Assembly: GCA_016220085.1 (NCBI GenBank)
Contig: JACRIN010000093.1
Coordinates: forward strand, 1 to 64,000
Length of the DNA stretch: 64,000 nucleotides
Direction of reading: 5' to 3'
From: Planctomycetota bacterium
Lineage (GTDB): Bacteria; Planctomycetota; UBA1135; GCA-002686595
Shown: in pieces, positions 17,763 through 30,387 of the stretch
Numbering within the stretch: the first letter of the stretch is position 1
Layout: the number at the start of each line of letters is the position of its first letter
Program-made: the position numbers and the translations under genes
Notes under the pieces: model-generated
Database searches by the model: none
The model's input: only the letters and a program-made list of their open reading frames with translations
What the model was told of the DNA's origin: nothing

Positions 17763-17827
17763 CCGCTGTGGGATGGCGCGCGCACCGGTAGGATGCGGCG
17801 GGGGCCGCGTGGGAATGCGCGGCGCGT

Positions 17828-19747
17828 TTGAACTCTCGCACGCACGCACAGCGCCTCGCCCGAGCTCTCGATCGGGCGGCCGATCGAGCAATCGAGCGAA
17901 CGGCCGGGCGAGCGGCATGGCCTTGCCCGGGCGCTCCGTCGGCCGGACTCGCGCTAGTTCCATGGCTCGCCGCTCCCGCGCTCGAAGGCGCGAGCGCGTG
18001 GGCCTGGCCGGCGGCGACCGCCGCGGCGGCAGCGCTCGCGTTCGCAGCCTTCCTGCGCTCGCGCACCCTCGCGCGCCGGGCCGACGAGCTCGCCGCGGAG
18101 CGCCGTGAGGCCGAAGCGGTCGCATCGGCGCACGAGAAAGAGCTCGAGCGCGTCTCGACCGCGCTGCGCCTGGAGATCGCGACGTTGACACGGGCGCTCG
18201 CGAACGAGCGCAAGCTCTTCGACGCCGGCCCGGTGACCAGGTTCCGCTGGCGCGCCGCCGCGGGCTGGCCGGTCGAGTACGCGTCGCCGAACGTCGTGCA
18301 GCTCTTCGGTTGGACGGCGCAGGAGTTCATGGACGGCCGCGTGCGGTACGCGGAGGTCGTGCACGCCGCCGACCTCGAACGCGTCGTCGCCGAAGTGACC
18401 GAGCACAGCGCCCGCGGCGCTACGTACTTCGAGCAGGACTACCGAGTGCGCGACAAGCAGGGCGTGACGCGGTGGCTCTACGACATCACGATCGTCGAGC
18501 GCGACGCGACCGGAACGATCACGCACTACGTCGGCTACGTGCTCGATCGCACCGAGCGCCAGCACGCCGACGAGCAACGCCGCGATCTGGAGGAGCGTCT
18601 GCAGCAGGCGCAGCGGCTCGAGAGCCTCGGTGTGCTCGCCGGGGGCATCGCGCACGACTTCAACAACCTGCTCGTCGGCATCCTCGGCAACGCGAGCCTC
18701 GCGCGCGAGCGCATGCAGTGCACCGACGCGAATCGTGAGCTCGTCGACAGCATCGAGCAAGCCGCGCGACACGCCGGCGACCTGACGCACCAAATGCTCG
18801 CGTACGCGGGCAAGGCGTACGTCGCCTACCAGCTCGTCGACCTGAACTCCGTGATCGCGGAGCTCACCGGGTTGCTGCGCGCCTCGGTGTCCAAGAAGGC
18901 GAAGTTCGAGCTCCGCGTCTCCTCGGTCGCGCCGCGGATCGTCGGCGATGCCGCGCAGCTCGATCAGGTGGTGATGAATCTGGTGACCAACGCTTCCGAC
19001 GCGCTCGCCGATGGGCCGGGCACGATCGTACTCGCGACCGGCGAGACCGACCTCTCGCCGGCCGACCTCGCGGAGCTCTACGGCGCGCCGAATCTCGGGC
19101 CGGGCCGCTACGCGTACGTCGAAGTCGTCGACGACGGCTGCGGGATGGACGCGGCGACGCGCGCACGGATGTTCGAGCCCTTCTTCACGACCAAGTTCGC
19201 GGGACGCGGCCTGGGGCTCGCCGCGGTGCTCGGAATCGCGCGCGGACACCGCGGCGGCATCGCGGTCGACAGCTCGCCCGGCGTGGGCACTCGCGTGCGC
19301 GTGTACGTGCCGGTCGCGGCAGCGGACTCGCCGGTGACCGCTGCGCGTCCGAGAGAGGTGCCGATCTCGGAGTTGCCGCGCACGACGGTGCTCGTCGTCG
19401 ACGACGAGCCCGCGGTGCAGAAGCTCGCCGCGCGCGTCGTGCGCGGGCATGGCCTCCAGGTGCTGGTCGCGAGCGACGGCGAGCAGGCGCTCGACTTGCA
19501 CGCGCGGTACGGCGCGGAGATCGGTTGCGTGTTGCTCGACTTGACGATGCCGAAGCTCAGCGGCGCCGAGACGTTCAAGGTTCTGCGCGAGCGATCGCCC
19601 GGCCTGCCGATCGTCGTGACCAGCGGCTACAGCGAGAGCGACGCGCTCGAACAGCTCGACGCGAAGAACGGCACGCTCTTCCTCCAGAAGCCGTTCACGC
19701 CCGCGGACCTGGTGGCGCGGCTCGCGGCGGCGCTCGGCGAGGCCTGA
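17828..19747 (+). CDS. PAS-domain hybrid sensor histidine kinase
   Basis: 639 residues. Order: a hydrophobic N-terminal hairpin (~38-77), a short coiled coil, a PAS domain (~135-240, with YASPNVVQLFGWTAQEFMDG), a HisKA dimerisation domain with phospho-acceptor His276 (AGGIAHDFNNLL), a HATPase domain with N box NLVTNASDA, G1 DDGCGM and G2 GRGLGLA, then a receiver domain with acidic pocket VLVVDDE and phospho-acceptor Asp571 (VLLDLTMP). The start is a TTG and a few residues are uncertain, since the first ~40 codons are repetitive. No separate output regulator is adjacent. The 3' end is followed by a 17-bp tandem repeat. Confidence 0.9.
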   Translation: MNSRTHAQRLARALDRAADRAIERTAGRAAWPCPGAPSAGLALVPWLAAPALEGASAWAWPAATAAAAALAFAAFLRSRTLARRADELAAERREAEAVASAHEKELERVSTALRLEIATLTRALANERKLFDAGPVTRFRWRAAAGWPVEYASPNVVQLFGWTAQEFMDGRVRYAEVVHAADLERVVAEVTEHSARGATYFEQDYRVRDKQGVTRWLYDITIVERDATGTITHYVGYVLDRTERQHADEQRRDLEERLQQAQRLESLGVLAGGIAHDFNNLLVGILGNASLARERMQCTDANRELVDSIEQAARHAGDLTHQMLAYAGKAYVAYQLVDLNSVIAELTGLLRASVSKKAKFELRVSSVAPRIVGDAAQLDQVVMNLVTNASDALADGPGTIVLATGETDLSPADLAELYGAPNLGPGRYAYVEVVDDGCGMDAATRARMFEPFFTTKFAGRGLGLAAVLGIARGHRGGIAVDSSPGVGTRVRVYVPVAAADSPVTAARPREVPISELPRTTVLVVDDEPAVQKLAARVVRGHGLQVLVASDGEQALDLHARYGAEIGCVLLDLTMPKLSGAETFKVLRERSPGLPIVVTSGYSESDALEQLDAKNGTLFLQKPFTPADLVARLAAALGEA

Positions 19748-19794
19748 ACACCGGACGCAGTCGCGAGCCGTTCACGGGGCTCGCGCGCGAACGC

Positions 19795-19851
19795 GCGAGC
19801 GGACCGAGCACGCGAGCGGACCGAGCGCGCGAGCGGACCGAGCACGCGAGC
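19795..19851. repeat. 17-bp tandem repeat between convergent genes
   Basis: Three near-perfect 17-base copies (19795-19811, 19812-19828, 19829-19845; unit GCGAGCGGACCGAGCAC) plus a partial fourth. They lie in the 176-base gap between the histidine kinase (plus) and carB (minus). Less regular GCGAGC/GAGCGA text continues to ~19890. No stem with a T tract is seen, so function as a terminator is not shown. Confidence 0.65.
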
Positions 19852-19923
19852 AGGCGAGACAGAGCAGACGAGCGAGCGAGAGCAGCCAGCGGCGCGACGC
19901 GCGCCCGTCCCGCGAGCCCTCGG

Positions 19924-23169
<3,246 letters not shown>

Positions 23170-23314
23170 GAGTGGGGACGTTGCTCGGAAGGGACTGGAG
23201 GAGGACTCTTCGTGAGCGAGCGTTCCCGCCGCGCGGGCGGGCGCTGTGCAAACTGATGGATTGAAACATACCGCACCGTCCCTGTCGACCCTTCGCGGGA
23301 GGGCGCGGCGCGAG

Positions 23315-24817
23315 CTACAGGTCGGTGTACGGCACCTGCGTCCGAAGCCGGAGGAGTTCCGCGCGGCAGCCGTAGTCCTGGCCGCCGTCGGCGAGGTCGA
23401 ACGCGGCCCGCCCGCCGGCGTCGGTGACCGTCCGGAGTCGGTCTCCGAGCGCCCGCCACCACGCGTCGCGCGCGTCGCCCTCCAGGCCGAGCGGCTCGGC
23501 GAGGTCGACCACCTCCAGCGCGAACCGGTGGCGCGCGAGGTAGGCGTGGTCGGGCTCGAGCGTGAGCAACACATCGCCAGGGATCAGCTCCTGGACCGCG
23601 CGCTCCTTCCACGAGAGGTTCGGATCGCGGCTGCCGATGGCGTAGACGAACGGGACGCCGACCGCGAACTGCCCGGCGACCAGCAGCGTCGTGTACTGCA
23701 CGAGCGCCTTCCAGTCGTAGTTGGCGAGCCAGCTCGCGAGCCCGAGCGCCGCCGGAGGCAGGAACGCGGTCAGCACCGCGTGCGCGTCGATGTTCCAGAA
23801 CACGATCGGCAGTACGAGCGGCGCGACGCACCACACGGCGATCCAGACCGCCGGTCGGCGCTCTTCCGCATCGAGCGGCTTGCGCGCGAGCACGACGAGC
23901 CCGGCCGCGGCGGTGCCGACGCCGAAGAGCGCGAGCCACAGCGATCCGATACCGCCCGGTCCGCGACCGGTGAGCCCATCGAGCGCCCGACCGACGAAGC
24001 TCCAGCCTTCGGGTGAACTCGGCAGCACGAACGCCGCGAGCGCGAAGACCGCGGCGAAGGCCGTGAGCGCGACGACGAGCGCGATCGCGCGCCGCACGAC
24101 TCGCTCGGAGCCCTCGCTGCGCTCGCGAGCGGTCGACCAGGCCTCCGCGAGGATCGCCGGCGCGTACGCGAGCGCGCGCACGTCGAGCAGGAGCGCGAGC
24201 CCGAACGCCAGAGCGACCTTGCGGTGACGAAGCTCGCGATCGGGCTGATGCGCCGCGTCGAGCAACGAGCCGAAGACGAGCCACGCGCCGAGCAGACCGG
24301 GCGCCGCGCCGCCGGGCAGCGTCGCCGACAGCCACGCAGCGGGCGCGCCGAGCGTCACCAACGCCGCGACCAGCGCCGCGCGGGCACGCGAGCCGTAACG
24401 AACGAGGCTCTTCCAACTCGCGACCGCGCACACGCCCCACGAGAGCGCCGAGATCACGAACCAACCTTGCTCGATCCCGAGGCCCGGCAGCAGCGCGACC
24501 AACCGTGCGAGCGGCGCGAGCGCGAGGTGCACGACGAACCACGCGCCCGATTCGCACGCGCGGACGAACTCCGGCCCGTCGCCCATCAACACGCGGGTCG
24601 GAAACGCGAGCGCGAGCACCGCGAGGCCGATCGCGAGGCAGACCGCTTGCCAACGGGCGCGCGCGCGGCTCTGGAGCTCGTCACCCGCGACGATCGATGC
24701 CAAGAGACGCCGCGGGAACGCTTCCGAGGCCTCGTGCCCGAGTTCGTGCTCCGCGCGGTCGTGCGCCGCGGGATCGTGCTTCGCGTGGTCGTGGTGCGTG
24801 CCGTGTTCGTGCGCCAA
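23315..24817 (-). CDS. Polytopic membrane protein with His-rich N-terminus
   Basis: 500 residues with about ten hydrophobic segments between ~58 and ~420, followed by a ~90-residue soluble tail. It starts with TTG; the first ~26 residues are unusually His/Asp/Glu-rich ([13 protein letters not shown]). Layout resembles large multi-pass glycosyltransferase-like or DUF2723-type proteins, but no catalytic motif could be identified, so no function is assigned. It lies 38 bases after aroB and 145 bases before carB on the same strand. The true start could be further in, which would remove the His-rich stretch. Confidence 0.7.
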   Translation of the reverse strand: MAHEHGTHHDHAKHDPAAHDRAEHELGHEASEAFPRRLLASIVAGDELQSRARARWQAVCLAIGLAVLALAFPTRVLMGDGPEFVRACESGAWFVVHLALAPLARLVALLPGLGIEQGWFVISALSWGVCAVASWKSLVRYGSRARAALVAALVTLGAPAAWLSATLPGGAAPGLLGAWLVFGSLLDAAHQPDRELRHRKVALAFGLALLLDVRALAYAPAILAEAWSTARERSEGSERVVRRAIALVVALTAFAAVFALAAFVLPSSPEGWSFVGRALDGLTGRGPGGIGSLWLALFGVGTAAAGLVVLARKPLDAEERRPAVWIAVWCVAPLVLPIVFWNIDAHAVLTAFLPPAALGLASWLANYDWKALVQYTTLLVAGQFAVGVPFVYAIGSRDPNLSWKERAVQELIPGDVLLTLEPDHAYLARHRFALEVVDLAEPLGLEGDARDAWWRALGDRLRTVTDAGGRAAFDLADGGQDYGCRAELLRLRTQVPYTDL

Positions 24818-24855
24818 GTCGGTCTCCGACGCAGAGCGTGCGCTCGCTCCCGAGG

Positions 24856-25947
24856 TCAGGCAAGCATGCGCTCGACGACTTCGCCGGGCAGCGTCTGGTC
24901 GATGCGGACTTTCCCCGGTGCGTCGAGCAGCACGAAGCGCGGCTCCGACGCCCGACCCTTCTTGTCGAGCCGCATCGATGCGATCAGGTCGCGCGCCGGG
25001 AGCCCGCAGCCGTAGCGACGCCGCAACGTCGCGAGCGAGCTGTCGAGCTCGAGCGCCGCGAGCAGGCGGTCGACTCGCGCGACGAACGCCGCGTGCGCGG
25101 GAGCGACCGCGGTGCTCGCGCCGGCGCGCACGGCGAGCGCGATGCCGACACCGACCGCGACGCCGTGCGGCACGCGTCCGAACCCGGCGACGTGCTCGAT
25201 CGCGTGCGCGAACGTGTGGCCGAAGTTGAGCGCCTTGCGCTCGCCGCGCTCGCGCGGATCGCGGGCGACGATCGCCGCCTTGAGCCGCACCGAGCGGGCG
25301 ACGGTCTCCGCGAGCACCTCGGCGTCACGCCGCGGGAAAGCCGCCGCGTTGAGCTCGAGCCAGCTCGTGAAATCCTCGCCGGCGAGCAGCGCGCTCTTCA
25401 GCACCTCGCCGAGCCCCGAACGGAATTCCTCGTCGTCGAGCGTCAACAGCGTCGACGAGTCCGCGAACACCGCGCTCGGCGGATGAAACGTCCCCGCGAG
25501 GTTCTTGCCGGCGCGCAAGTTGATCGCGGTCTTGCCGCCGACCGAAGCGTCGACCTGCGCGAGCAGCGTCGTCGGGCACTGGACGCACTCGATGCCGCGC
25601 ATGTAGAGCGACGCGGCGAGTCCGGCGAGGTCGCCGATCGAGCCGCCGCCGAGCGCGACGACGACCGCGCGGCGGTCGAGCGCGCGCTCCGCGAAGGTCT
25701 CGAGCACGCGCTCGAGCGTCGCGAAGCCCTTCGCGGCCTCGCCCCGCTCGATCTCGAGCACGTGCGCGTCGAGCGCGAGCTTCGCGGCGTGCAGCTTGCG
25801 CACGTGAGCGTCGGTGACGACGACCACCGTGCGGCCCGCGAGGTGCTCGCGGACGCCGCCGAGCACGCCGGCGCCGATGCGGACGTCGTAGCGCGTGCTC
25901 TCGCCGCTCGCGACGGGTTCGGAGACCTCGATCGTGGTCGGATTCAC
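24856..25947 (-). CDS. aroB: 3-dehydroquinate synthase
   Basis: 363 residues, the usual AroB length. It converts DAHP to 3-dehydroquinate in the shikimate pathway, using NAD+ and a divalent metal. Visible motifs: GGGSIGDLAGLAASLYMRG (nucleotide binding), CPTTLLAQVDASVGGKTAIN, GLGEVLKSALL and LNFGHTFAHAIEH, which hold the substrate and metal residues. The GTG start at 25947 overlaps the stop of the upstream gene by four bases, indicating translational coupling. No other shikimate genes are nearby. Confidence 0.96.
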   Translation of the reverse strand: MNPTTIEVSEPVASGESTRYDVRIGAGVLGGVREHLAGRTVVVVTDAHVRKLHAAKLALDAHVLEIERGEAAKGFATLERVLETFAERALDRRAVVVALGGGSIGDLAGLAASLYMRGIECVQCPTTLLAQVDASVGGKTAINLRAGKNLAGTFHPPSAVFADSSTLLTLDDEEFRSGLGEVLKSALLAGEDFTSWLELNAAAFPRRDAEVLAETVARSVRLKAAIVARDPRERGERKALNFGHTFAHAIEHVAGFGRVPHGVAVGVGIALAVRAGASTAVAPAHAAFVARVDRLLAALELDSSLATLRRRYGCGLPARDLIASMRLDKKGRASEPRFVLLDAPGKVRIDQTLPGEVVERMLA

Positions 25948-27152
25948 GTGTGGCCGGCTTTCGCGGGTTCGGCGGCGCGCGTGCGGCGCGCGAGCTCGGC
26001 TCGCAGCGAGCTCGACGCGCGTGCATCGCGCCTCAGGATCAGGAACGCGGCGACGAGTGCGGCGAGCAGGCCGCTCGCGATCGCGAGGACCCAAGTCCAC
26101 GCGCTCGTCGTGATCGTCACCGCGGGCTCGAGCGTCTGCAGCACGACCAACGGGGCGAGCGCGACCTCGCCGTTCTCGCGCTCGTACGCGACGTTGCGCA
26201 GGAAGAAGCCGCGCGCGCTGACCGCCGTTCGCTGAGCGCGAGGATCGTCGGCGGGCGCCTTTACGAACTGCACGAGCGAGACGCCGTCGTCCGCCGACCA
26301 GGGCGCGAGCCAGCCCGCGTTCAGGCTCGTCCAACGCAGAGGATTCTCGCCGGGCTCGACCGGATCGCAGTGGACGAGCAACGCGGAGTCGATCCTGACC
26401 GGACGTCCGCGCTCGGCGCCGGCGTCGTCCCTCCAGCGCGCGAGCAGCGCCGCGTCGAGCTTCGGCGCGCGTTCCCAGTCGATCCCGGCGGGGTCCGCGT
26501 TCGTCGCGTAGGAAAGGAGGTGCCAGAGACCGTCCGACGCGAGCTCCTTGCCGCCGTCCGCGAGCGTGTCGTCGCGCTCGGTCGCGAGCACGTCGCTCGG
26601 GAGCTCGCGCACCGGCTCGATGCGCGCGATGGAGCGCGAGAGCTTGCGCGCGACGAAGAGCGGCGCATCGAGCCACTTGTCGTCGAGCGCGCGGCTGTAG
26701 AGCTTCAGGAAGAAGCCGTCGCAGCGCACCGAGTCGCCCGCCGCGATGCCGAGCGGCAGCTCCGCGGCGACGAAGTACGCGTCGAGGCCGGATTCGAGCA
26801 CGAGGCGGCCGCGCGTGTAGCTCGACCTGCGCTCGCTGTCGGCGAGGTTCTGCATCTCGATCAGCGTGCCGCGGAGGCGGAAGAGCTCGGCGCGGTGCTC
26901 GCCGGGCGTGCCGACGAGCCCGGCTTGCGCGGCGCGATCGAGCTCGCGGCCGCCGAGCACGGCGAACGCGTCGTCGTCGAGCGCGAGCGCTTGCTCGAGC
27001 AGGCTTTCGAGCGCCGCGGGCTCGAGCACGACGCGCTCCTCGGCAGTCGCGTCGGCGACCTGGGCCGAGGGCGCCGCGGAATCGACGCGCGTCGGCGGTC
27101 GCTGCCCGAAGGCGAGCACGCCGAGCAACACGATCGCGAGGACGTGCTGCAC
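25944..27152 (-). CDS. Exported C-terminally anchored protein of unknown function
   Basis: 402 residues. A short signal sequence (AIVLLGVLAFGQ) is followed by a large extracytoplasmic region and a C-terminal membrane helix (~353-373, TWVLAIASGLLAALVAAFL) with a short basic cytoplasmic tail. No family recognised. It sits between the glutamine-amidotransferase-like gene (3 bases) and aroB (4-base overlap), so it is co-expressed with them. The start is GTG. Confidence 0.72.
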   Translation of the reverse strand: MQHVLAIVLLGVLAFGQRPPTRVDSAAPSAQVADATAEERVVLEPAALESLLEQALALDDDAFAVLGGRELDRAAQAGLVGTPGEHRAELFRLRGTLIEMQNLADSERRSSYTRGRLVLESGLDAYFVAAELPLGIAAGDSVRCDGFFLKLYSRALDDKWLDAPLFVARKLSRSIARIEPVRELPSDVLATERDDTLADGGKELASDGLWHLLSYATNADPAGIDWERAPKLDAALLARWRDDAGAERGRPVRIDSALLVHCDPVEPGENPLRWTSLNAGWLAPWSADDGVSLVQFVKAPADDPRAQRTAVSARGFFLRNVAYERENGEVALAPLVVLQTLEPAVTITTSAWTWVLAIASGLLAALVAAFLILRRDARASSSLRAELARRTRAAEPAKAGHT

Positions 27153-27155
27153 GGC

Positions 27156-27896
27156 TCAGCGCGCCGGCGAGAAGAGCTCGCGCGAGCGCGCGACGCCCGC
27201 GGCGCCGACGAGCGCGCGGAACAGCCGATCGTGCGCGCTGCCTTGCGGCGAGCGCTCGGGGTGCCACTGCACGCCGACGCAGAAGGGGAGATCGGGACGC
27301 TCGATCGCCTCGATCAGGCCTTGGTCGTCGCGCGCGCTGATGCGCCACTTCGCGCCGACGGTCGCGACCGCTTGGTGATGGCTCGAAACGGTTTCGAGCT
27401 CGCGGGTCTCGACGATCGTCGCGAGCTTGGTGCCCGCGAGGACTTCGACCGAGTGGAGCACGTTGCCGCGGTGCTCGCGCGCGCCGGGCCGGTCGTCGGG
27501 GATGTGCTGATGCAGCGAGCCGCCGTCGACGACCGCGAAGATCTGCATGCCGTAGCAGATGCCGAGGATCGGGAGCTTGCGTTCGAGCGCCGCGCGGACG
27601 AGCTCGACGTCGAAATCCTGTTTCGCCGGCATCACCGGCGTGACGCTCGGATGATTCTCGCCGAGCCCGAGTCGCGCGAGATCGAAGTCGTCGCCGCCGC
27701 CGAGCACGAGCCCGTCGACGCTCGCGAGCAACCGCGCGATGTCCCGCGGCCCGCCGACCGGCGGAATCCCGATCGGCACGCCGCCGGCGCGCAACACGGC
27801 GTCGGGGTAGAGACTATTGAGCGAGAGTCGCGCCGCGGTCTTCCCGGGCACCAGCTCGCCGTTGATGGCGATCAGCGGATGTTCGACTCGGTTCAC
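27156..27896 (-). CDS. Class-I glutamine amidotransferase-like hydrolase (peptidase C26/PuuD-like)
   Basis: 246 residues, GTG start. It carries the class-I glutaminase triad: Cys114 in ILGICYGMQ, with His212 and Glu214 in VQWHPE. Other C26 marks are VDGLVLGGGDDFDL and VSSHHQAV. The family includes gamma-glutamyl-GABA hydrolase (PuuD) and related gamma-glutamyl hydrolases; the exact substrate cannot be told, and no other putrescine-pathway genes are present. The first ~22 codons plus the preceding 17 bases (27831-27913) recur at 29214-29296 as a decayed copy. Confidence 0.85.
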   Translation of the reverse strand: MNRVEHPLIAINGELVPGKTAARLSLNSLYPDAVLRAGGVPIGIPPVGGPRDIARLLASVDGLVLGGGDDFDLARLGLGENHPSVTPVMPAKQDFDVELVRAALERKLPILGICYGMQIFAVVDGGSLHQHIPDDRPGAREHRGNVLHSVEVLAGTKLATIVETRELETVSSHHQAVATVGAKWRISARDDQGLIEAIERPDLPFCVGVQWHPERSPQGSAHDRLFRALVGAAGVARSRELFSPAR

Positions 27897-28023
27897 GCCG
27901 AGATCGTACCCAGACGGCCTGGGATTTCCTCGCGTTCGGCGTGCGCGCGCGCGACCACCGCTCGGGCTCGACGCCTGCCCTCGCCGGCGCTTCGCTCGCG
28001 CCGCGAGCGCGCCTGGAGTCGGC

Positions 28024-29163
28024 TCACGAACCGGGCACGAGGCGGTTCGCGATCAGAAAGTCGGCGATCAGCCGCGCTTGGAGCTCGCAGCCCCTCGGTG
28101 AAAGGTGCACGGCGTCGAGGAACAACGCTCGGTCGTCGGGCAGCACCGCCGCGAACTCGAAAACCGCGGCGCCGCTGCGCTCGGCCGCGCGACGGGCGGC
28201 CTCGTTCATCTCGCGGTACGCCGCCTCGAACGCAAGCGTGTCGCTGCCGAGCTGGCCCGGGAAGCCGGTGCAATGTGCGAAGGTCAGGAACACCGCCCGG
28301 CAGCCGTGATGGCGCGCGAGCACGCCGACGTTCTCCAAGTTGCGCTCGAAGTACTTCGGCGGGTTCGCGGCGAGGATACGCTCGAGCGGGACGCCGAGCT
28401 TCGCGGCCGCGGCGGCGTCGACGTTGTCCTCTCCGCCGCCGCCGAAGAGCCGCTCGAGCCGGCTGTGCGACATGGTCCAGCCGAGTTGGATCGCGACGAT
28501 GCGCGCGAGAGCGCTTTGCTCGTAGAACTTCGGCCAGTACACGACCGAGGAAGGCTTGCGGAACGCGGAGTTGTCGCTGCGGTAACCCTCCGGCGGCCAG
28601 ACGAAGCGCGCGAGGATGTCGTTGACGCCGTCGTAGACGAGCACCAGGTCCGGCTCGTACTCGAGCACGCGGAACGCGAAGTTCGTCACCGACTCCCAAC
28701 TGGTGTAGCCCGGTGCGGCGGCGTTGATGACCACGATGTCGCCGCCCACGCGCTTCTCGAGCTCGACTTCGAGCTGCGCCGGATAGGCGAGACGCCAATC
28801 CGGGATCCCGCCGCCGTACGTCGTCGAGCCTCCCATGCAGAAGATCCGGAACTCGCCCTCGCGCTTCTTGCCGAGCACCTCGGCGCCGCGAAAGCCGTGC
28901 GAGTCGACTTCGTTCGGACCCTTCTTGAAGCCGGGTGTGAGCATGTAGCTCATGTAGCTGTGCCGCTGGATCGCCGAGGGGAAACGCTCGTCGCGCTGGA
29001 GCTGATCGATGCTCGCGAAGCGGCGAAACGCGCTCTCCGACGCCCAATTCGCGAGGTACGCGCGCGCAGCGAGCTCGCCCGCGAGCGCCAATCCGAGCAA
29101 CGCGGCCGCCGCGATCAGGAGCTTCGTGCGGAGCGGAGCGCGTCGATTCTCCGGGGCTTGCAT
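28024..29163 (-). CDS. Membrane-anchored SGNH/GDSL hydrolase
   Basis: 379 residues. An N-terminal membrane anchor (~14-35) is followed by an SGNH esterase/lipase fold: block I with nucleophile Ser113 (MGGSTTYGGG), block III GVNDI, and block V with Asp350 and His353 (DAVHLSP). This is the planctomycete-type extracytoplasmic SGNH arrangement, where some members act as acyl-transfer or deacetylase enzymes on surface polysaccharide. The substrate is unknown. It is 127 bases upstream of the amidotransferase gene, same strand. Confidence 0.85.
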   Translation of the reverse strand: MQAPENRRAPLRTKLLIAAAALLGLALAGELAARAYLANWASESAFRRFASIDQLQRDERFPSAIQRHSYMSYMLTPGFKKGPNEVDSHGFRGAEVLGKKREGEFRIFCMGGSTTYGGGIPDWRLAYPAQLEVELEKRVGGDIVVINAAAPGYTSWESVTNFAFRVLEYEPDLVLVYDGVNDILARFVWPPEGYRSDNSAFRKPSSVVYWPKFYEQSALARIVAIQLGWTMSHSRLERLFGGGGEDNVDAAAAAKLGVPLERILAANPPKYFERNLENVGVLARHHGCRAVFLTFAHCTGFPGQLGSDTLAFEAAYREMNEAARRAAERSGAAVFEFAAVLPDDRALFLDAVHLSPRGCELQARLIADFLIANRLVPGS

Positions 29164-29213
29164 GGCGCGAAGGTAACGAGCCGCGGTGGGCTTTTCGAAC
29201 TCGCCCTCGCCGC

Positions 29214-29296
29214 CGCCGCGGTCTTCCCGGACACCCTCTCGCCGTCGACGGCGATCAGCGAATGTTCGACTCGGTTCACGCCGAGATCGTACCCAG
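29214..29296 (-). pseudogene. Decayed 5' copy of the amidotransferase gene
   Basis: This 83-base segment matches 27831-27913 at 77 of 83 positions, in the same orientation and with no gaps. It reproduces the GTG start (29277-29279), ~17 bases of leader and ~22 codons: NRVEHSLIAVDGERVSGKTA against NRVEHPLIAINGELVPGKTA in the intact gene. Downstream of it the similarity stops and no amidotransferase body follows. It is therefore a gene-start relic or a mobilised expression-signal segment. The 190-base gap it occupies holds nothing else recognisable. Confidence 0.7.
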
Positions 29297-29355
29297 GCGA
29301 CCGGCGCGTGCCCTCGAAGGTCCCGACCCGAATCCGTGCGGTTCCGGCGCGACGG

Positions 29356-30387
29356 TCATCGGCGACCGCGCGCGACCAATGTCGCCACCGGAATCGTCAC
29401 CGAGCCGCGCCAGCGACGAGACGCGTCCCAGACTCCGAGCAGGCCGTGATCCGAGCCGCGCACACGCAGGCAGAAGCGCGCGGACTCGGCTTCGTCGTGC
29501 TCGATCGAGGGCGGAAGCGCGGCGACGACCGTGGCCGACGCTTCCTCCGGATCGTCGAGCCGAACAACCGGGCCCTGGACCGAGCTCACGAGCACGCCGT
29601 CGCGCAGCACGTCGATCGCCAGCGACGCGGCGATGCCCTCGAACTCGGCGGGTCGGAACTTCGACGAACGGAACTCTAGGAACGCCGCGCGCGCCATCGG
29701 TGGATCGGAGTGCCGCGCGGTGTCGAACGTCACCGTCAGTGCGTCGGCGACCGCGCGATCGAGCTCCTCGGCTTGGACCGGCGCGACGACGGCGTCGAAC
29801 GATTCGACCTGTCGCACGCGTAGCTCGAAGGTGCCGCTCCACACCCGCAGCGGTTGCTCGGAGGCGATGGGGAACGTGTACGGACCGCGGTCGACGATCA
29901 GGTCGGCAAGGACGCAGTCGACTCGTTCGGGCCAAGCGCCGAGCTCCTGATAGTCCGCGTCGGACGCCGCGACGTCGTACGCGAGCGCGCACAATCCGGG
30001 CGCTGGCGCCTCGTACGAGCCCAATCGCCAACCGCGGACGCGCGGGAGCAGCGTCAGGTTCGCGGTGTCGAGCCACGCCGCGCGGCGCATCGAGACCGCG
30101 AACTCCGTCCCGACCGGCCACGCGTCGCGCCAACGCAGCACGCCGGTGCGCGCGATCGCGCGCCGCCACTGCTCGTCGGAGAGATCGTCGTCGGCGACGT
30201 GCTCGCGGACGACGTCGACGGCGGGCTCGTGCACCCACTTCCGCGTCCGATCGTCCCAGTGGCCGCCGGCGCCGTCGCGGGGAAGCCGATCGATCGCTTG
30301 GTCGAGCGTCAGCGTCGTCTGCGCGCCAACGGAAGCGACCGACACGGTCGTCAGAAGCACGGTGATCGCGAGCGCGGGTCGGAGCAT
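29356..30387 (-). CDS. Secreted protein of unknown function
   Basis: 343 residues with a clear cleavable signal sequence (LAITVLLTTVSVASVGAQ, cut after ~22). The mature part is rich in beta-strand-like segments, with Trp-rich text near its start (GGHWDDRTRKW, LRWRDAWPVG). No domain recognised. Start ATG at 30387. It is followed on the same strand by the 83-base relic and the SGNH gene. Confidence 0.68.
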   Translation of the reverse strand: MLRPALAITVLLTTVSVASVGAQTTLTLDQAIDRLPRDGAGGHWDDRTRKWVHEPAVDVVREHVADDDLSDEQWRRAIARTGVLRWRDAWPVGTEFAVSMRRAAWLDTANLTLLPRVRGWRLGSYEAPAPGLCALAYDVAASDADYQELGAWPERVDCVLADLIVDRGPYTFPIASEQPLRVWSGTFELRVRQVESFDAVVAPVQAEELDRAVADALTVTFDTARHSDPPMARAAFLEFRSSKFRPAEFEGIAASLAIDVLRDGVLVSSVQGPVVRLDDPEEASATVVAALPPSIEHDEAESARFCLRVRGSDHGLLGVWDASRRWRGSVTIPVATLVARGRR

